A stretch of DNA of 64,000 bases, taken from the NCBI GenBank assembly GCA_031769625.1, contig JAUIMM010000124.1, forward strand, positions 6,323,501 through 6,387,500, in the 5' to 3' direction. Positions 1 through 11,912 of this stretch are shown in pieces (positions within the stretch are counted from its first letter, which is position 1; each line of letters begins with the position of its first letter). The position numbers were made by a program, and so were the translations under genes. Source of the stretch: Taudactylus pleione (lineage: Eukaryota; Chordata; Amphibia; Anura; Myobatrachidae). The notes below the pieces were generated by a model. It was not told the origin of the DNA. It searched no databases and worked only from the letters and a program-made list of their open reading frames with translations.

Positions 1-414
1 TGCTCCATTGAGCTCTGCATATAGGGGAGGGGGTGTATGCCCATGAGGGTTAGGGAGCTAACCAGGGGGGGGATCCATTATCACCATTATCATGGGGGTG
101 AGGTAATATAGAGAAATATGAAACTGGAGGGTGGGGTAAAAATAAAAAAAGAATAAACCATAACATTGACCACAGAGTAGGGGGAGGCAAAGAAAATGGG
201 GTTTATTACAGGAGGGGAGGGTTGGTTTAGAAAAAAATAATGGGGTGTTGGGGGGGGGGGGGGTACTACTATTAGGATTTATGACCACTGGGGGAGTCTA
301 TTGCCAATAGGGGCCTATGGACACGGGACGAGGTGGGGGGTTGCAAAATATCCTCTAGATATATATAGGAGGATATATATCATGCCTTCTGGCAAGGCAC
401 TTGTCATTGGTGAT
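1..414. other. Intronic sequence, G-rich, no gene seen
   Basis: No coding signal is seen. The stretch is purine/G-rich on the plus strand and has an uninterrupted run of 14 G at 250-263. It probably belongs to the 5' part of the repeat whose hammerhead-like end follows at 415, but I cannot place its boundary. Confidence 0.4.
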
Positions 415-452
415 TTGTCTTGCTAATGACCCCCAGGGGTCGAAACGTCGAC
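415..452 (+). ncRNA. Hammerhead-ribozyme-like motif of a Penelope-like element end
   Basis: CTAATGA (423-429) is one base away from the conserved hammerhead CUGAUGA box. A short C-rich/G-rich stem II follows, then CGAAACGTC (441-449), the GAAA box with the very short stem III known from Penelope-like elements (PLEs). Downstream the sequence runs into a tail resembling those after the motifs at 33281 and 33672. The G-to-A change in the core box predicts weak or no cleavage. Folding was done by eye only. Confidence 0.5.
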
Positions 453-552
453 TATAATCATGGTGGAATACTATTATCTGATTAAATCCGATTGATTCAT
501 CATTTTGCTAGTGCGGTGAGTTCCCCCATTTGGCTATTTACTTAGCCTTTCT

Positions 553-589
<37 letters not shown>
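553..589. repeat. (TA)n microsatellite
   Basis: Pure alternating TA at the 3' boundary of a Penelope-like element. Confidence 0.9.
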
Positions 590-590
<1 letters not shown>

Positions 591-1652
591 CTCCAAGGTA
601 GAATCACACACACTTGATAACCAACAGAGGGTGCCTCAGCTACTTAATATCACATATGCAAAAATTGAGATCAGATCCCCTTCCTGAAAAAAGAAGGGGG
701 AACCAACCACTGAAGCCAGCACACCAGACAGTTATTCAACAAAAAAACATGTATTGTAAAGTACAGCCAAATTATATCGGGAAGCCATAAAGAATTGCAT
801 GTCACAACTGCGATGCAGTGGATACTCAACAGTGCCTGGTGACCAAATGCAGCATAATAGGTGTAGCGCCCGTCGGCTGTTTCGGTGGTACAACCACCTT
901 CATCATGAGCACAAGCTGAATGCGGTAACCTGGCCTAAAAATAGGGAAAAAGGGCGCAGAATCAGACATGCAATAAACACTCTCACCTGATGCCGGGGAG
1001 CCAAGACTCGTACTGGGCCTCACATACCGGACGCTGACAGCTAGTCCCACCTGACCGCAAAGTACAGGCACTCCCCGCAAGACGTCATGCCGCAAAGAGA
1101 CCAATGCCGGCGCGTGATGCGAGGGGTGTGTGACAAACACAAAGCCTGTTCAGTGGACAGCCGGAGACACGTGGTGCTAGTGTATCACGTGTCCCAAAGC
1201 CCCGGAGAACCAGTCCTACAACGGTTGCCTAAGTAACCAGCATACAAACACTAATCTATAGAGAGTGAAATTGGACGTCTGACAGGCCCCCATTAATCCC
1301 TCAATTCGGCAAAAATCACTAAAGAACAAGCATAACAAAATTACATTGACAAACACATAAAAACATAATTAATTACCTTAACAAAAAACATCTCTCATTT
1401 AGTGTCCTATTGAATACCAATATTAAAGAAATATACATAAAGAAAAAAAATTGAAAAAAAAAGAAGAACATTTTTTTTTTATATGCAAAACCTAAAAAAA
1501 GAAAAAGCATAAGCCAAAAAATTATAACAAAAAATAACACAGTATTGACATCCTGTAGATACCAAGTAAGAAAGGTCATATTAAATAACCAAAAAACATA
1601 GCCAAGCCCTTTAACAATGCCCAGCAGTCACCAAAATAATTCATAATGTAAG
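590..1652 (-). mobile_element. 3' untranslated part of Penelope-like element 1
   Basis: This stretch lies directly downstream (minus sense) of the GIY-YIG reading frame and ends at the TA microsatellite. It is A/T-rich at 1340-1640 and has no coding signal. Assignment to the element rests on position only. Confidence 0.45.
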
Positions 1653-2957
1653 CTAATCACAAAAAAGCATTAAAGGATAGGATAGTTCATCATTGAGACC
1701 AGATGGATGAAGGGTACCCAACTGATATATTAGTTCACATTCCTTTTGTAATAGCTTCTTACCCCGGTCTCCCCCCCTTCTCGGGGGTTTAATTTGATGT
1801 ATAGGCATAAAATGAAAGTCACCCATATTATGTCCTTTATCAACAAAATGTCTTGCCACCGGTGGCGTGTTGACATCGACAACTGAAAAAGCTTTTTTGA
1901 TCGATGATCGGTGCATAGCAATGCGTTCCTTTAACATTCTAATTGTCTTGCCGACATAGATCATTGGACAAGAACATTGTATGACATACACAATGTAACG
2001 GCTTTCACAGTTCATCCTTAGATGTAGATGATATGTATAGCCATTCGTAGGGTGGACAAAAGTATCACCAGTCAAAATGTATTTACAATTGACACAACCA
2101 CTACACCTGAAGGCACCGTTCTTCGGCATAAGCCAATTCTCTGCCCCACCTCCAGGTCGTATATCAGCATTGGTCACCAGGTCTTTTAAATTATTGCTCC
2201 GTTTATAGGCAAATAGTGGCTTATTTTCACATGCATGTTTGAGGATGGGGTCTGAACTAATGATGTGCAAATGTTTGAGGATTGACTCTCTTAGCTTGCC
2301 TGATGCAATAGAATAGGTCGTAGGAAAAAATCGACCTTTCAGGTTTCAGTGTAGGCTCACTGTTGGATTTTAATAAATCGTTTCTATCCGAGGCAAGACA
2401 CCTTTTGATAGCATCGTCCACCTCTGACTGATTATAGCCCCTGTCAATGAAGTCCTTGCCCATTTTATGGAGTGCTTGAGGTAGCTTTTCAACTTCAGAG
2501 GTAATTCTCGTCACCCGTAATAGTTGGGAGAACGGCAAACCTCTTTTGAGTGGAGTCGGATGGAAGCTATCTGCCATAAGAACTGTGTTTAAATAAGTGA
2601 GTTTTTAAAAAATATCAGTCACAAATCTACCCTGGTCAATGGAGACTGAAACATCCAAAAATTGTAGATATTGGGGACTGCTAGAGCACGTTACTCTAAT
2701 GGAGCTCACCAAGTTGTTCAAAAAATCAACGAATAGATCTAAGGCTATCGGACCCCCCCGTCCAAATCAAGAAGATGTCATCAATAAACCTGGTATAAAA
2801 CTTTATGAATTTTGAAAACCTCAAATTGGAAAAAATATGTTCTTGTTTGTAATCGTGCATGTACAGATTAGCATAGCATGGGGCCATGTTCGACCCCATT
2901 GCTGTTCCACGTAGCTGCAAATAAAAACGGTTTTCAAAAAGAAAATTTTTGAGCAAA

Positions 2958-2960
<3 letters not shown>
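1653..2960 (-). pseudogene. Penelope-like element 1: RT C-terminus and GIY-YIG endonuclease, broken
   Basis: Read on the minus strand, the first part (2956 down to about 2726) carries reverse transcriptase motif B (GTAMGSNMAPCYAN) and the catalytic motif C as RFIDDIFLIW. A middle piece (2577-2257) begins ADSFHPTPLKRGLPFSQLL, the connector seen in this family. The last piece (2270-1653) holds a zinc-knuckle-like CSGCVNC and a GIY-YIG nuclease, with YVIQCSCPMIYVGKT as its GIY/YIG core followed by a conserved Arg-rich helix. RT plus C-terminal GIY-YIG is diagnostic of Penelope-like retroelements, which prime at nicks made by that nuclease. Frame changes near 2260 and 2580-2730 break the frame. 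The RT N-terminal part is absent: the copy stops at a TA microsatellite (2960-2993), so it is 5'-truncated. It lies in a NUP133 intron, same strand as the gene. Confidence 0.9.

Positions 2961-2993
<33 letters not shown>
2960..2993. repeat. (TA)n microsatellite
   Basis: Alternating TA array that truncates the Penelope RT reading frame on its 5' side. Confidence 0.9.
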
Positions 2994-2996
<3 letters not shown>

Positions 2997-2997
<1 letters not shown>

Positions 2998-3597
2998 TGA
3001 CACAGTCAGGTTAGGGGTTCCCTCTCCTGGGTAGAAGGACTCCTTTCTTACACACACCCACAGCAGCAGGGAAGCAGCACACCAGTCTGGATGCGAGTAC
3101 AAGCTGGTCGGCGCCAGTCTTTATTGTACAATGTCAGAAATAACAAAGAAAACATAAACATAAATCCTAGCCCTGTCGGGGCACTAACTTCACAGGTGGC
3201 TTCCCTCACTACAAGAACCTGGCAGGGCCTAATGCCCTCGCCAGCAACAAAGCACAGCACAGTACTTACAAATAGGTTTTTCAAGTGTGTCTGAGCAAAC
3301 TCCCTGCCTGCTCTCCCAGGTGAGACACTCAGCCTTATCCAAACTAGGCTTATATTGGCCACTCTCAGGTGGAAACCCTAACAAGCCTGTTACCAGGCTG
3401 CAAGATCCAAAACCTGGAGTGGCCGTGGGTGGAGCCCGCCCTCTCCTCTCACCCACAACCCCCAGGTCCCAAACCGGCTTTTCAAAAAGCCGAGACTCAA
3501 GCCTGCTACACTGCATACTTTCTTCCTGGGGGTTTAAAACACATAAGACAGGAATCTGGGACAAATGTACCTGCCACAGACCACTTTACCAGTGATC
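2997..3597 (-). mobile_element. LTR-like block (possible solo LTR)
   Basis: On the minus strand this block starts with TG, has an AATAAA polyadenylation signal near 3125-3130 and ends GTGTCACA, a TG...CA layout typical of an LTR. Both sides are TA-rich, so a target duplication cannot be read. No primer-binding site or internal coding region is attached, so a solo LTR of a Ty3-type element is the best guess. Confidence 0.4.
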
Positions 3598-3611
3598 CTA
3601 TCACTATATAT

Positions 3612-3642
<31 letters not shown>

Positions 3643-3651
<9 letters not shown>

Positions 3652-5229
3652 TGCTCAAAAAAATAAAGGGAAGACTAAAATAACACATCCTAGATCTGAA
3701 TGAATGAAATATTCTTATTGAATACTTTGTTCTTTACATAATTTTTGTGTGATATTGGTGTCAGCACATTCAACTATGATTGGAAATCAAATTTATTAAC
3801 CCATGGTGGTATGGTTTTGGAGCCACACTCAAAATGAAAGTGGAAAAACACTACAGGCTGCTCCAACTTTGATGTAATGTCCTTAAAACAAGTCAAACTG
3901 AGGCTCAGTAGTGTGAATGGCCTCCACGTGCTTGTATGACCTCCCTACAACGCCTGGGCATGCTCCTGATGAGGTGGCGGATGGACTCCTGAGGGATCTC
4001 CTCCCAGACCTGGACTAAAGCATCTGCCAGCTCCTGGACAGTCTATGGTGCAACGTGACGTTGGTGGATGGAGCGAGACATGACGTCCCAGATGTGCTCA
4101 ATTGGATTCAGGTCTGGGGAACGGGCGGGCCAGTCCATAGCATCAATGCCTTCGTCTTGCAGGAACTGCTCACACACTCGAGCCACATGAGGTCTAGCAT
4201 TGTCCTGCATTAGGAGGAACCCAGGGCCAACCGCACAGGCATATGGTCTCACAAGGGGTCTGAGGATCTTATCTCAGTACCTAATGGCAGTCAGGCTACC
4301 TCTAGCGAGCACATGGAGGGCTGTGCGGCCCCCCAAAGAAATGCCACCCCACACCATTACTGACCCACTGCCAAACCGGTCATGCTGGAGGATGTTGCAG
4401 GCAGCAGAACGTTCTCCTTGACGTCTCCAGACTCTGTCACGTCTGTCACATGTGCTCAGTGTGAACCTGCTTTCATCTGTGAAGAGCACAGGGCGCCAGT
4501 GGCGAATTTGCCAATCTTGGTGTTCTCTGGCAAATGACAAACGTTCTGCACGGTGTTGGGCTGTAAGCACAACCCCCACCTGTGGACGTCGGGCCCTCAT
4601 ACCACCCTCATGGAGTCTGTTTCTGACTGTTTGAGCACACATGCACATTTGTGGCCTGCTGGAGGTCATTTTGCAGGGCTCTGGCAGTGCTCCTCCTGTT
4701 CCTCCTTGCACAAAGGCGGAGGTAGCGGTCCTGCTGCTGGGTTGTTGCCCTCCTACGGCCTCCTCCACGTCTCCTGATGTACTGGCCTGTCTCTTGGTAG
4801 CGCCTCCATGCTCTGGACACTACGCTGACAGACACAGCAAACCTTCTTGCCACAGCTCCCATTGATGTGCCATCCTGGATGAGTTGCACTACCTGAGCCA
4901 CTTGTGTGGGTTGTAGACTCTGTCTCATGCTACCACTAGAGTGAAAGCACCGCCAGCATTCAAAAGTGACCAAAACATCAGCCAAAAAGCATAGGAACTG
5001 AGAAGTGGTCTGTGGTCTCCACCTGCAGAACCACTCCTTTATTGGGGGTGTCTTGCTAATTGCCTATAATTTCCACCTGTTGTCTATTCCATTTGCACAA
5101 CAGCATGTGAAATTGATTGCCAATCCATGTTGCTACCTAAGTGGACAGTTTCATTTCACAGAAGTGTGAATGACTTGGAGTTACATTGTGTTGTTTAAGT
5201 GTTCCCTGTATTTTTTTGAGCAGTGTGTG

Positions 5230-5234
<5 letters not shown>
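3643..5234 (-). mobile_element. Tc1 element 1 (Tc1/mariner)
   Basis: Inverted ends match: the left end reads ACTGCTCAAAAAAATAAAGG and the right end, reverse-complemented, ACTGCTCAAAAAAATACAGG. Similarity extends further inward. Both ends sit in TA-rich microsatellite DNA, fitting TA target specificity. About 1.6 kb, the usual Tc1 size. The transposase remnant inside runs on the minus strand. Confidence 0.93.
4043..4985 (-). pseudogene. Tc1-type DD34E transposase, broken (element 1)
   Basis: The N-terminal part (4985 to about 4640) has the paired helix-turn-helix DNA-binding region and an RRRGGGRRR linker that resembles the GRPR-like hook. After a frameshift near 4640 the frame continues with [14 protein letters not shown] and the first catalytic Asp in LFTDESRF. 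A single stop (near 4275) interrupts it. The same frame then gives the second Asp in LLMQDNARPH and the Glu in DLNPIEHIWD. All three DD34E residues are thus still encoded, but one frameshift and one stop kill the gene. Length without the breaks would be about 310-340 residues, normal for Tc1. The enzyme class cuts and pastes DNA at TA sites in the nucleus. Confidence 0.93.
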
Positions 5235-5235
<1 letters not shown>

Positions 5236-5273
<38 letters not shown>

Positions 5274-5275
5274 TA
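5236..5275. repeat. (TA)n microsatellite
   Basis: Alternating TA tract bordering Tc1 element 1; the pair of tracts suggests insertion into a pre-existing TA array. Confidence 0.85.
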
Positions 5276-6500
5276 TTTTATTTTTATTAATTAAATATAT
5301 TAAAAATACTTTTTAAACTTTATTAAATAATAACAAGGACCAACCATTGCTGAGGGCAAAAAAATTGTCAGTTAAGTGGTTGAAAGGCATCAAATGTAAC
5401 AAGTTTCATCTGAGGGGCAAAATGTCTTGAGAACATATTACCCTTTACCAACACCATAGATCTGGGTCCAGAACGGACTGGACATGTGGGACTACTCTAC
5501 AATAGGGGAAATTAGTCGGGACCTACAACTACAAAAATATCTCCCAAACTATCAGAATATTTTCATTAAAGGTGTGAGAGGTTGTCTCAACTCTAGATAC
5601 TAAGGGGGAGATTTATCATATTTTCAACCAGCTTGTAACTGTAATTTTTCTAGCACAACCTAGACAGTTAGAAGCAGGGGCGTAAGTTCATCCACGTCGC
5701 CCGAAGGCAGGAGAGATCCGCCCACACAGAAAATAAAAAGATTGAGGGAAAATGCAGAGGAGCTGGCTTGTCGAGAAAGCTCAGATGAGGGCTAACAAGA
5801 CAGACACAGTCAGGCTGCATGTCGAATCAGTCCAAGAAGAACTGGCAGCTACAGACCCAGTGTGACCCAGACCCAGTGTGCCTGGAGGCCATAGGGGTCA
5901 GGGGGCCTGAGTCCAAACCTGCAAGAGGCAGGGAGGACCGCAAAACTCAGACTGTGGGACATTGAAGCAGCTAAGTTGCAGGCTAACGGGGGAGCAAGTC
6001 AGAATTAATTACAGGGGTTATATTTGCCGTGTTTGGTGGGATAGTAAGACAGCAGTCCCCTGAGGAAGGACCACGAAACAGCTATCGGGACATGCTCCCA
6101 TTACATGAGACTATGGCATTGAGGGTTATAGAGCGTTGCTCCCCTGTTAAACTTGGATAAGTACTTACTTTTGCCTCATGTTTTTTGATTATTGGATGGC
6201 TTGTTTCCCCTGTGTTCTATACCCATTATGGTGATATTAATCACTTTTTGCATTATATGAAGAGTGCTGGTTTGGTTCCATACTAGGACTTGGTTACAAG
6301 TTCAGGTGATGGATGATGTTATCTAAATATATAAAGCTGGCACCTAATTGACTTGGATGTACTTGGAATAAGAACGTGATGTGTGCGATTTCCTTGTGCA
6401 TATGTATTATTCACAATTTGTACGGGATGTAGTTATGTGACCGGCGATGCAGTCGGTCTCAATATTGACAGGGGAATCCCAACAAGGGATTTAAGATTGG
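5276..6500. other. Unassigned intronic repeats
   Basis: No coding signal. A piece reading CAGGGGCGTAAG near 5675 resembles hAT-type MITE ends. At 6058-6080 a CTGAGGAAGG...CGAAACAGC arrangement resembles a degenerate hammerhead/PLE end. The rest is unassigned. Confidence 0.35.
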
Positions 6501-6711
6501 CCAGTGTTTGCAAATATGCGCTATAGCACATATTTTACCCAGTTTCTAGTACTGGGGACTCACTTTTGTAAAAGAGCCGGGTCCCTGGGGACGCGTTGTG
6601 CCGCTGTCAATTCCTGTCAGGCTGTCAGGAATGGCCGCGGTACAGAGCGTCTCCGGGGACACGACCCAGTCGCCCTGCACACATACTGTAGCTAAAAGCG
6701 CCGCTGTCAAA

Positions 6712-6806
6712 TAGGCGCCGATCGTGAGCCAATTGGAGCTCGCGGACCGACAGCCAATCAGCAGCGGTTGCCGGTCCGCGAGCTCTAATAGGCTCACGCG
6801 CGGCGC
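6712..6806. repeat. GC-rich imperfect hairpin
   Basis: Arm 1 runs GGCGCC...CGTGAGCC...AGCTCGCGGACCG and arm 2 CGGTCCGCGAGCT...GGCTCACG...GGCGCC. The arms are about 38 bp with small interruptions around a roughly 20-nt loop. It is CpG-rich in otherwise AT-rich surroundings and is probably the core of a MITE. Confidence 0.75.
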
Positions 6807-9800
6807 CAGGTTTGTATGACGACAGTGCTATTTTCAAGGGCTGCTCTGAGTGCCGTGGAATGGTGCAGCCATCTGCTAATGCGGCACGGTGGTAAGAAGT
6901 GAGGAGAAATGTGCCCGTGTGCAGACTGGTCCCGGCGCTCTCCCCGGCATGAAGATTGCCTGCTGGGAGTAGTTGGGGGTTGTTAGTGATACTGGTAGTA
7001 GGGTGGTTGTTAGTGATGCTGGGAGTAGTGGAGAAGGGGGAGGTGTTAGTGGTGCTGGCAGAAGTCGGGGAAGTCCCAAGAGTTTCCCTCATGATGTGCA
7101 GCCTCTGTATCCTATAAATGGGCTCTTTGTATATCATGGGCCAGCATGATAAGACTACTGATGGTGAAATCACTATTATTAATGGCGTTAGCTGCGGGGG
7201 CCAATATCTGGAATGCATCGCATTCTGGATATTGGTAAATCTAGCAGCATCACATCCCCCATAGAAACCCATAGGGGAGGCGGCTGCCAGCGGCAATGAA
7301 GGGATCGCAGCAGGTATCGGAGATACCTTTTGTGGTCCCTCCTTCATAAATCCGAGGGAAACTTAATATTTGAGGCAAACCTCAAATTTTCAATATTAAA
7401 TGGGCCCCTAAAACTTTAGTTGGCTAACACTGGCAGCTCTAATGTTCATTACCAGCACCTGAGTCTATTATGGAAAAATGTCTCATTGTGCAATAAAGAT
7501 TAACAAAATGTTTTACTATACTATAATACAAAATAATGATTTACATAACTGTTTAGCATTCATTATTTTTTTCTGTTGAAGTTGTTAGACTTTCATTTTG
7601 ATGGGACCCAGAAAAGGTCACGTAGGACTCCAATTTAGTAAAGTGAGAGGTCCCAGGGATTTTTTTGGCTCCCCTGATCACTGTTGGCGTCGAAATACCG
7701 ACGCCTATCTTAATCCCGAAGTCGGAACGCCGAAAGCCAGAATGAGGCAAGTTCTGCGGCGCCCTTAGCATTAGCCGCAGGGGGGAGGGTTAGATTTAGG
7801 CAGTGTTGCGGGGTTGAGGTTTTGGGGGGGGTGGTTAGGGCAGGGCTTGACAAAGGTTTCTAAAATCTAGGAGCCAGGATGAAATTGTAGGAGTCAGACC
7901 ATCCATCCCCCCCCAAAAAAAAATTACAGGAGTGAGTAAGGAGCACAGCTCTGTGTGTTATACACACTATACTAGTCCACAAAATGGTCACAGTTTAACG
8001 GATACAGTAAAATGGAGGCCCAATCACTGTCTGTACAGCTCCCCTGCTCCACCCTCCAGTAATAACGGACCACATTTCACATAAAAAAATGGTGCCAGAA
8101 AGTACAACAAAACCTCCCTCCCCTCATGGTCACACCACTATCCCTCTGAAGCTCTTCCGCAATCCCTGGCCACACATAGACCCTACTACCGGAGAGCTCT
8201 ATGCAGCCGGATATAGGAGACAGTAGGGACGTACAGGAGGATCAGCATAGACTGGGACAGACAGCAGGAATCAGAGCAGGCAAGGATGGAGAGGAGTTGT
8301 CAGCGCAGGCCGGGGACAGGCACAGCAGTCACCGCAGGCGACACTCAGCACATGCACTCCTGTGAAACTCCACCAGAGCTGATGAGGATCTACTTCCTCC
8401 CTCTCTGCAAAATCTGGTAGCTAAGGCGACCCTACCCCGGATTAGGTACCCCTAGGGGGGAGGGTTAGGCACCACAGGGGGGGAGGGTTAGGCACTAAGG
8501 GGGGAGGGTTAGGTTTAGGCACCTAGGGGGAGGGTTAGAGTGCGGGATACCAACCATCGGGATGCCGCTGTCGGTATTCTGACAGGAGGCATTCCGACTG
8601 CCAGCATTACATACCGATTCCAATTTGTACATGAGGCATCAGACACACAGCGGGACAACGACATGCATTTCGCTGTGGCTTTTACAAGGTTAGCCTTGGC
8701 AGAGCTGTATTAGGCACAGACGCTCATATACAATTAAATCTGATATTGAAAATTTGTTCCAGGGCTCCAGATATGTTGCGTGACAACGGCTGGTGGGTCA
8801 GACTTACCGAGTTTTAGCCTACTCTGCAGCAACATATGTTGGTGTGCCGGCGTTTGTTGTGATGCAGAATCAGAAGTTAGTGGTGGGTGGCTCTCTGTAC
8901 CGGTGGTCCCTGGGATAGGAGATCAGACAGGTGTCTCGGGTCCCAGCTCACTATCTAGCAGCAGTGGCAAGTGCATCATCGCTTGCTGCAGTGCACGCTG
9001 AGGGGAAACAGGTGGGATCCTTCCTGTCCCCTATTGCTGGTGTTAGTGAGGCTCCCGGGACACAGCAGATCAACGCTGTAACAGCAGGGGGTGCACCACT
9101 GCAGAGCTGCAGTTGAAGCTCAGTGGTCACACTCATTTTCTTCTGTGAACCACACAAGTGCTGCTTTACATTGTATAGATGGAGGAGCCCCTTCAGGGCT
9201 TGGCGCCCGAAGGCATATTCCTCCATTGTCTCTAGGAGTTACTCCCCTGGTTAGAAGTGTATTGCTTGGTATTCGCAACGTCTCCACTTTATCTCTCTCC
9301 AAGATTTTATAAATCTCCCCATAAATTCTCTAAAGCAGCATAAGAATAAAAGATTGTGGCTTCCAATATCCAGGGGTTGCACATGTTAAGAACAAACCAT
9401 CACTGAATTGCCAATAGCACAGCAGCCCAAAAGCTCATCTGGGTTTAAGCTGGAAGTTGTCAATTATAGTGAACCATTTGCTCCATAAAAAGAGTATTAG
9501 GACTAAAATGAGGGTTCCCATGAATTTATTTTGCATCAACACAAGGGGACTGCCTAAGAGAGTCTTTATAAAGGTTATACTACCCACCTGCAAGGGCATA
9601 ACTAAAAAATGCAGTATCCTACATGGAGAATCGAGCATGCCCAACTTTAAATCATCCTGAAACACAAAAATAGGCACCAGCACCTCAACATCTTTCTTAT
9701 AAAGCTCTGCAGGGTTCCTACAAGCCTCAAAAGTAAATCGGCTTTTGGAAGGAAATACTCTTCGATAAAATGTCCTAATTTTGCAACTGATCAAGTCACC

Positions 9801-10744
9801 CAAGAGGAATACTACGACATATAAATTATTGGCAAACATATATAGCAGTAAGGTTGGAGATCAGGTTGATATTATCCTGTATCCAAGTAATACTGGTCCC
9901 ACCACCCTGTTCCCAGCAAAATATGCCAGCATGTTGCCATTAAGCGTTTTTTTTCTTGAGCTTATTTCAAAGTTTTTGGGGGGACAACTAGGTTTTTTTT
10001 TTTTTTTTTAAAAAAGGTTTTCTTTGCTTTAGTTACCAAGCAGATGTGTCACTTGTAGAATGAAAATGACAGGGATTCAGTAAGTTTAGAATTTAGCCCA
10101 CAAAAAGGACCTAGGCTTGCACTATACATACAGGCAGAGGGAGTAAACATGAGGCTGTAAAGGGAGCAGGTTGCAAGCTGTAAAACCAGCGCAGCACAGC
10201 GTTTCTCAGGTAGAACAGATGATCAGTCCCCTCTAATGCGGAGATCAGCCAAATAGAGCTCTGGGGATAAAAAAGTTCACATTTGTCCCCGGCACTGCAT
10301 TCTGGCGAGTGATTCTGGCAGTCACGGACTGCTGCATCACTGCCTGGGGGTTCGGCGAGTCAAAGGAGATCTGTACTGCACCGGTGCAGGATGCTTATCC
10401 TTTTTAAAAGCCAGGGGATGCATCAGAGCGGTGCGGCATCCCTTGCAACTACGCCAGTTGAGTTGTTAAGTAGGCATATGAAATAGTGGTTGCTCAGATC
10501 AAATTAATAGTCTTTCACTGGTGCATGAAAGAGATGGGTTTCATCTCAACTAGAAAAAAAATGTCTCTCAACACGTTGCAATAGACCAGTAATAAGATTT
10601 GAATACTACATGATAATAGGAATCCAGAGATCTTTGTTGCCTATATCCACAACATACAAAAATAACAAAAAACCCTAAGACATTATACTGTACAGGTAAT
10701 GCATTTGAAGAAATAACTTTTGGAAATGGATAAAATCTCTGTAC
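6807..10744. other. Intronic DNA with degraded repeats, no gene seen
   Basis: Contains GGGAGGGTTAGG-type short repeats at 7780-7850 and 8452-8540, an AT-rich segment at 7360-7600, and a long T run near 9991-10009. An open frame on the minus strand at 9839-9435 has no motif I can assign. I looked for the NUP133 exon expected after 10745 and did not recognise it. Confidence 0.35.
8452..8540 (+). repeat. GGGAGGGTTAGGCAC minisatellite-like run
   Basis: Four to five imperfect copies of a 15-22 bp unit containing GGGAGGGTTAGG. Similar units recur near 7780 and, inverted, at 61760-61950. Confidence 0.7.
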
Positions 10745-10880
10745 CTTCAATTTTATCTTGTAGTATATTTTCCTGGAAATCAGATGCTAAGGCAGCTATT
10801 TTACTCAATCCCAACAATGTTCTTTTCTTACAGAAGTAGCGGGACTCCATGTTTGCCAAGGTATGCAATGTCCTGTGCGC
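10745..10880 (-). CDS. NUP133: NUP133 exon (seventh and most 3' in the window)
   Basis: NUP133 is a structural subunit of the Y-shaped NUP107-160 complex in the nuclear pore outer rings. This 136-nt exon starts after a CTGCAG acceptor and ends at a GAAG/GTAC donor. It encodes 45 codons plus one nt, beginning [16 protein letters not shown] and including [18 protein letters not shown], a strongly conserved stretch of the helical C-terminal half of vertebrate NUP133. It enters in phase 0, matching the phase-0 end (...DFEK) of the exon at 38960-39118 about 28 kb upstream, and leaves in phase 1. No stops are seen. The downstream exon was not found in the window, so it is either outside it or too short or diverged for me to see. 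Confidence 0.95.
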
Positions 10881-11222
10881 CTGCAGTAAGGAGAGAGAAG
10901 AATGAGGTTCAGGGCACACAAGTGGTAAAAATGATAATACAGCAAGTACATTTTAAAAGCACAATTAAATCATAGTCAAATGTCGAAAAGTTGGAATAAA
11001 AATATGATCTTTCAAATTTATAATAGACACAGCTGTCCAAGATATTCACACACACACATATATATATACATATGTATTAGTAATTATAAACACATACATG
11101 TGATACAATGACATCTGAACAGTGACAACTTATTAGATATATTAGATGATCTGTCGATACCATCTCAGTCCCCCCTCCATCGTCATGCTTAAAAATAAAC
11201 TCCAACTTGCTCATGTGTACAC

Positions 11223-11548
11223 TAAAGCTGGGTACACAAGTAAAGATTTTCTGTCCAACCATCCAACTAGTTGATTGGTTGTAATGAAAATCTGGTAAGG
11301 TATGAAAGCAAATGACAATCAGCAATTTGCTCCCAAACGCCGGAAAATGGACAAAAACTGTTGTTTGAACAAATTGTTTAGATCAAACATTTAACAAACT
11401 TGTCTTACGACCATTTTCATCTGTTTTCTGGCATTTAGGAGCAAATTGCTGATCATCAGTTACTCCCATACGTTACCAGATTTTCATTCCAACCAATCAA
11501 CTAGTTGGATGGTTGGAGAGAAAACCTTTACGTGTGTATGCAGCCTTA
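11223..11548. mobile_element. MITE with long inverted repeats
   Basis: The ends TAAAGCTGGGTACACAAGTA and, reverse-complemented, TAAGGCTGCATACACACGTA continue as about 120 bp of inverted similarity, with CCAACCATCCAACTAGTTGA present in both arms. There is no coding capacity. A half copy occurs at 50391-50503. Confidence 0.85.
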
Positions 11549-11912
11549 GGCCGGTATTCAATTAGCAGCTGAAATTTACTGCTGCTAATGGATCCCCTGG
11601 GAGCTATCCAATTAGCCCCGAAGTCCGGCTTGATGCCAGAATTTATCAGGGATTTTTTGTCGGGACCCGTTGTGTTCTGATAAGTAATCCCTGAAAAGTG
11701 CTGCTGTTTTTTCGCCGACGCCATGGCGAAAACACATAGGATCCGTAATAAGTTCACGGACCTATGTGTTTTCGACCGAACTATCCTATTTGTTTGCCTG
11801 AACAAATAGTACAGGTTGATAGAAAAAAACTGTTGAAAAACTCGGATTAAATCAGCGAAAAATCCCCGTTTTTCGCCCCTGAATATATATTGCCACTAAT
11901 TGGATACCGGCC
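11549..11912. mobile_element. MITE directly adjoining the preceding one
   Basis: The left end GGCCGGTATTCAATTAG pairs with the right end CTAATTGGATACCGGCC. TTA lies to the left and TAA to the right. It starts at the exact base where the previous MITE ends, suggesting insertion at or near that element's terminal TTA. Confidence 0.8.

Noticed and set aside
6625..7347. 240-codon open frame on the minus strand
   Set aside because: Spans a GC-rich hairpin and low-complexity CTCCC/ACCAC DNA; no domain, and no splice-compatible neighbours.
8452..8540. Interstitial telomere repeat
   Set aside because: Units contain GGGTTAGG but are 15-22 bp long and not tandem TTAGGG.
9435..9839. LINE-like or NUP133 exon on the minus strand
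   Set aside because: Hydrophobic translation with no RT, endonuclease or NUP133 motif and no good splice borders.
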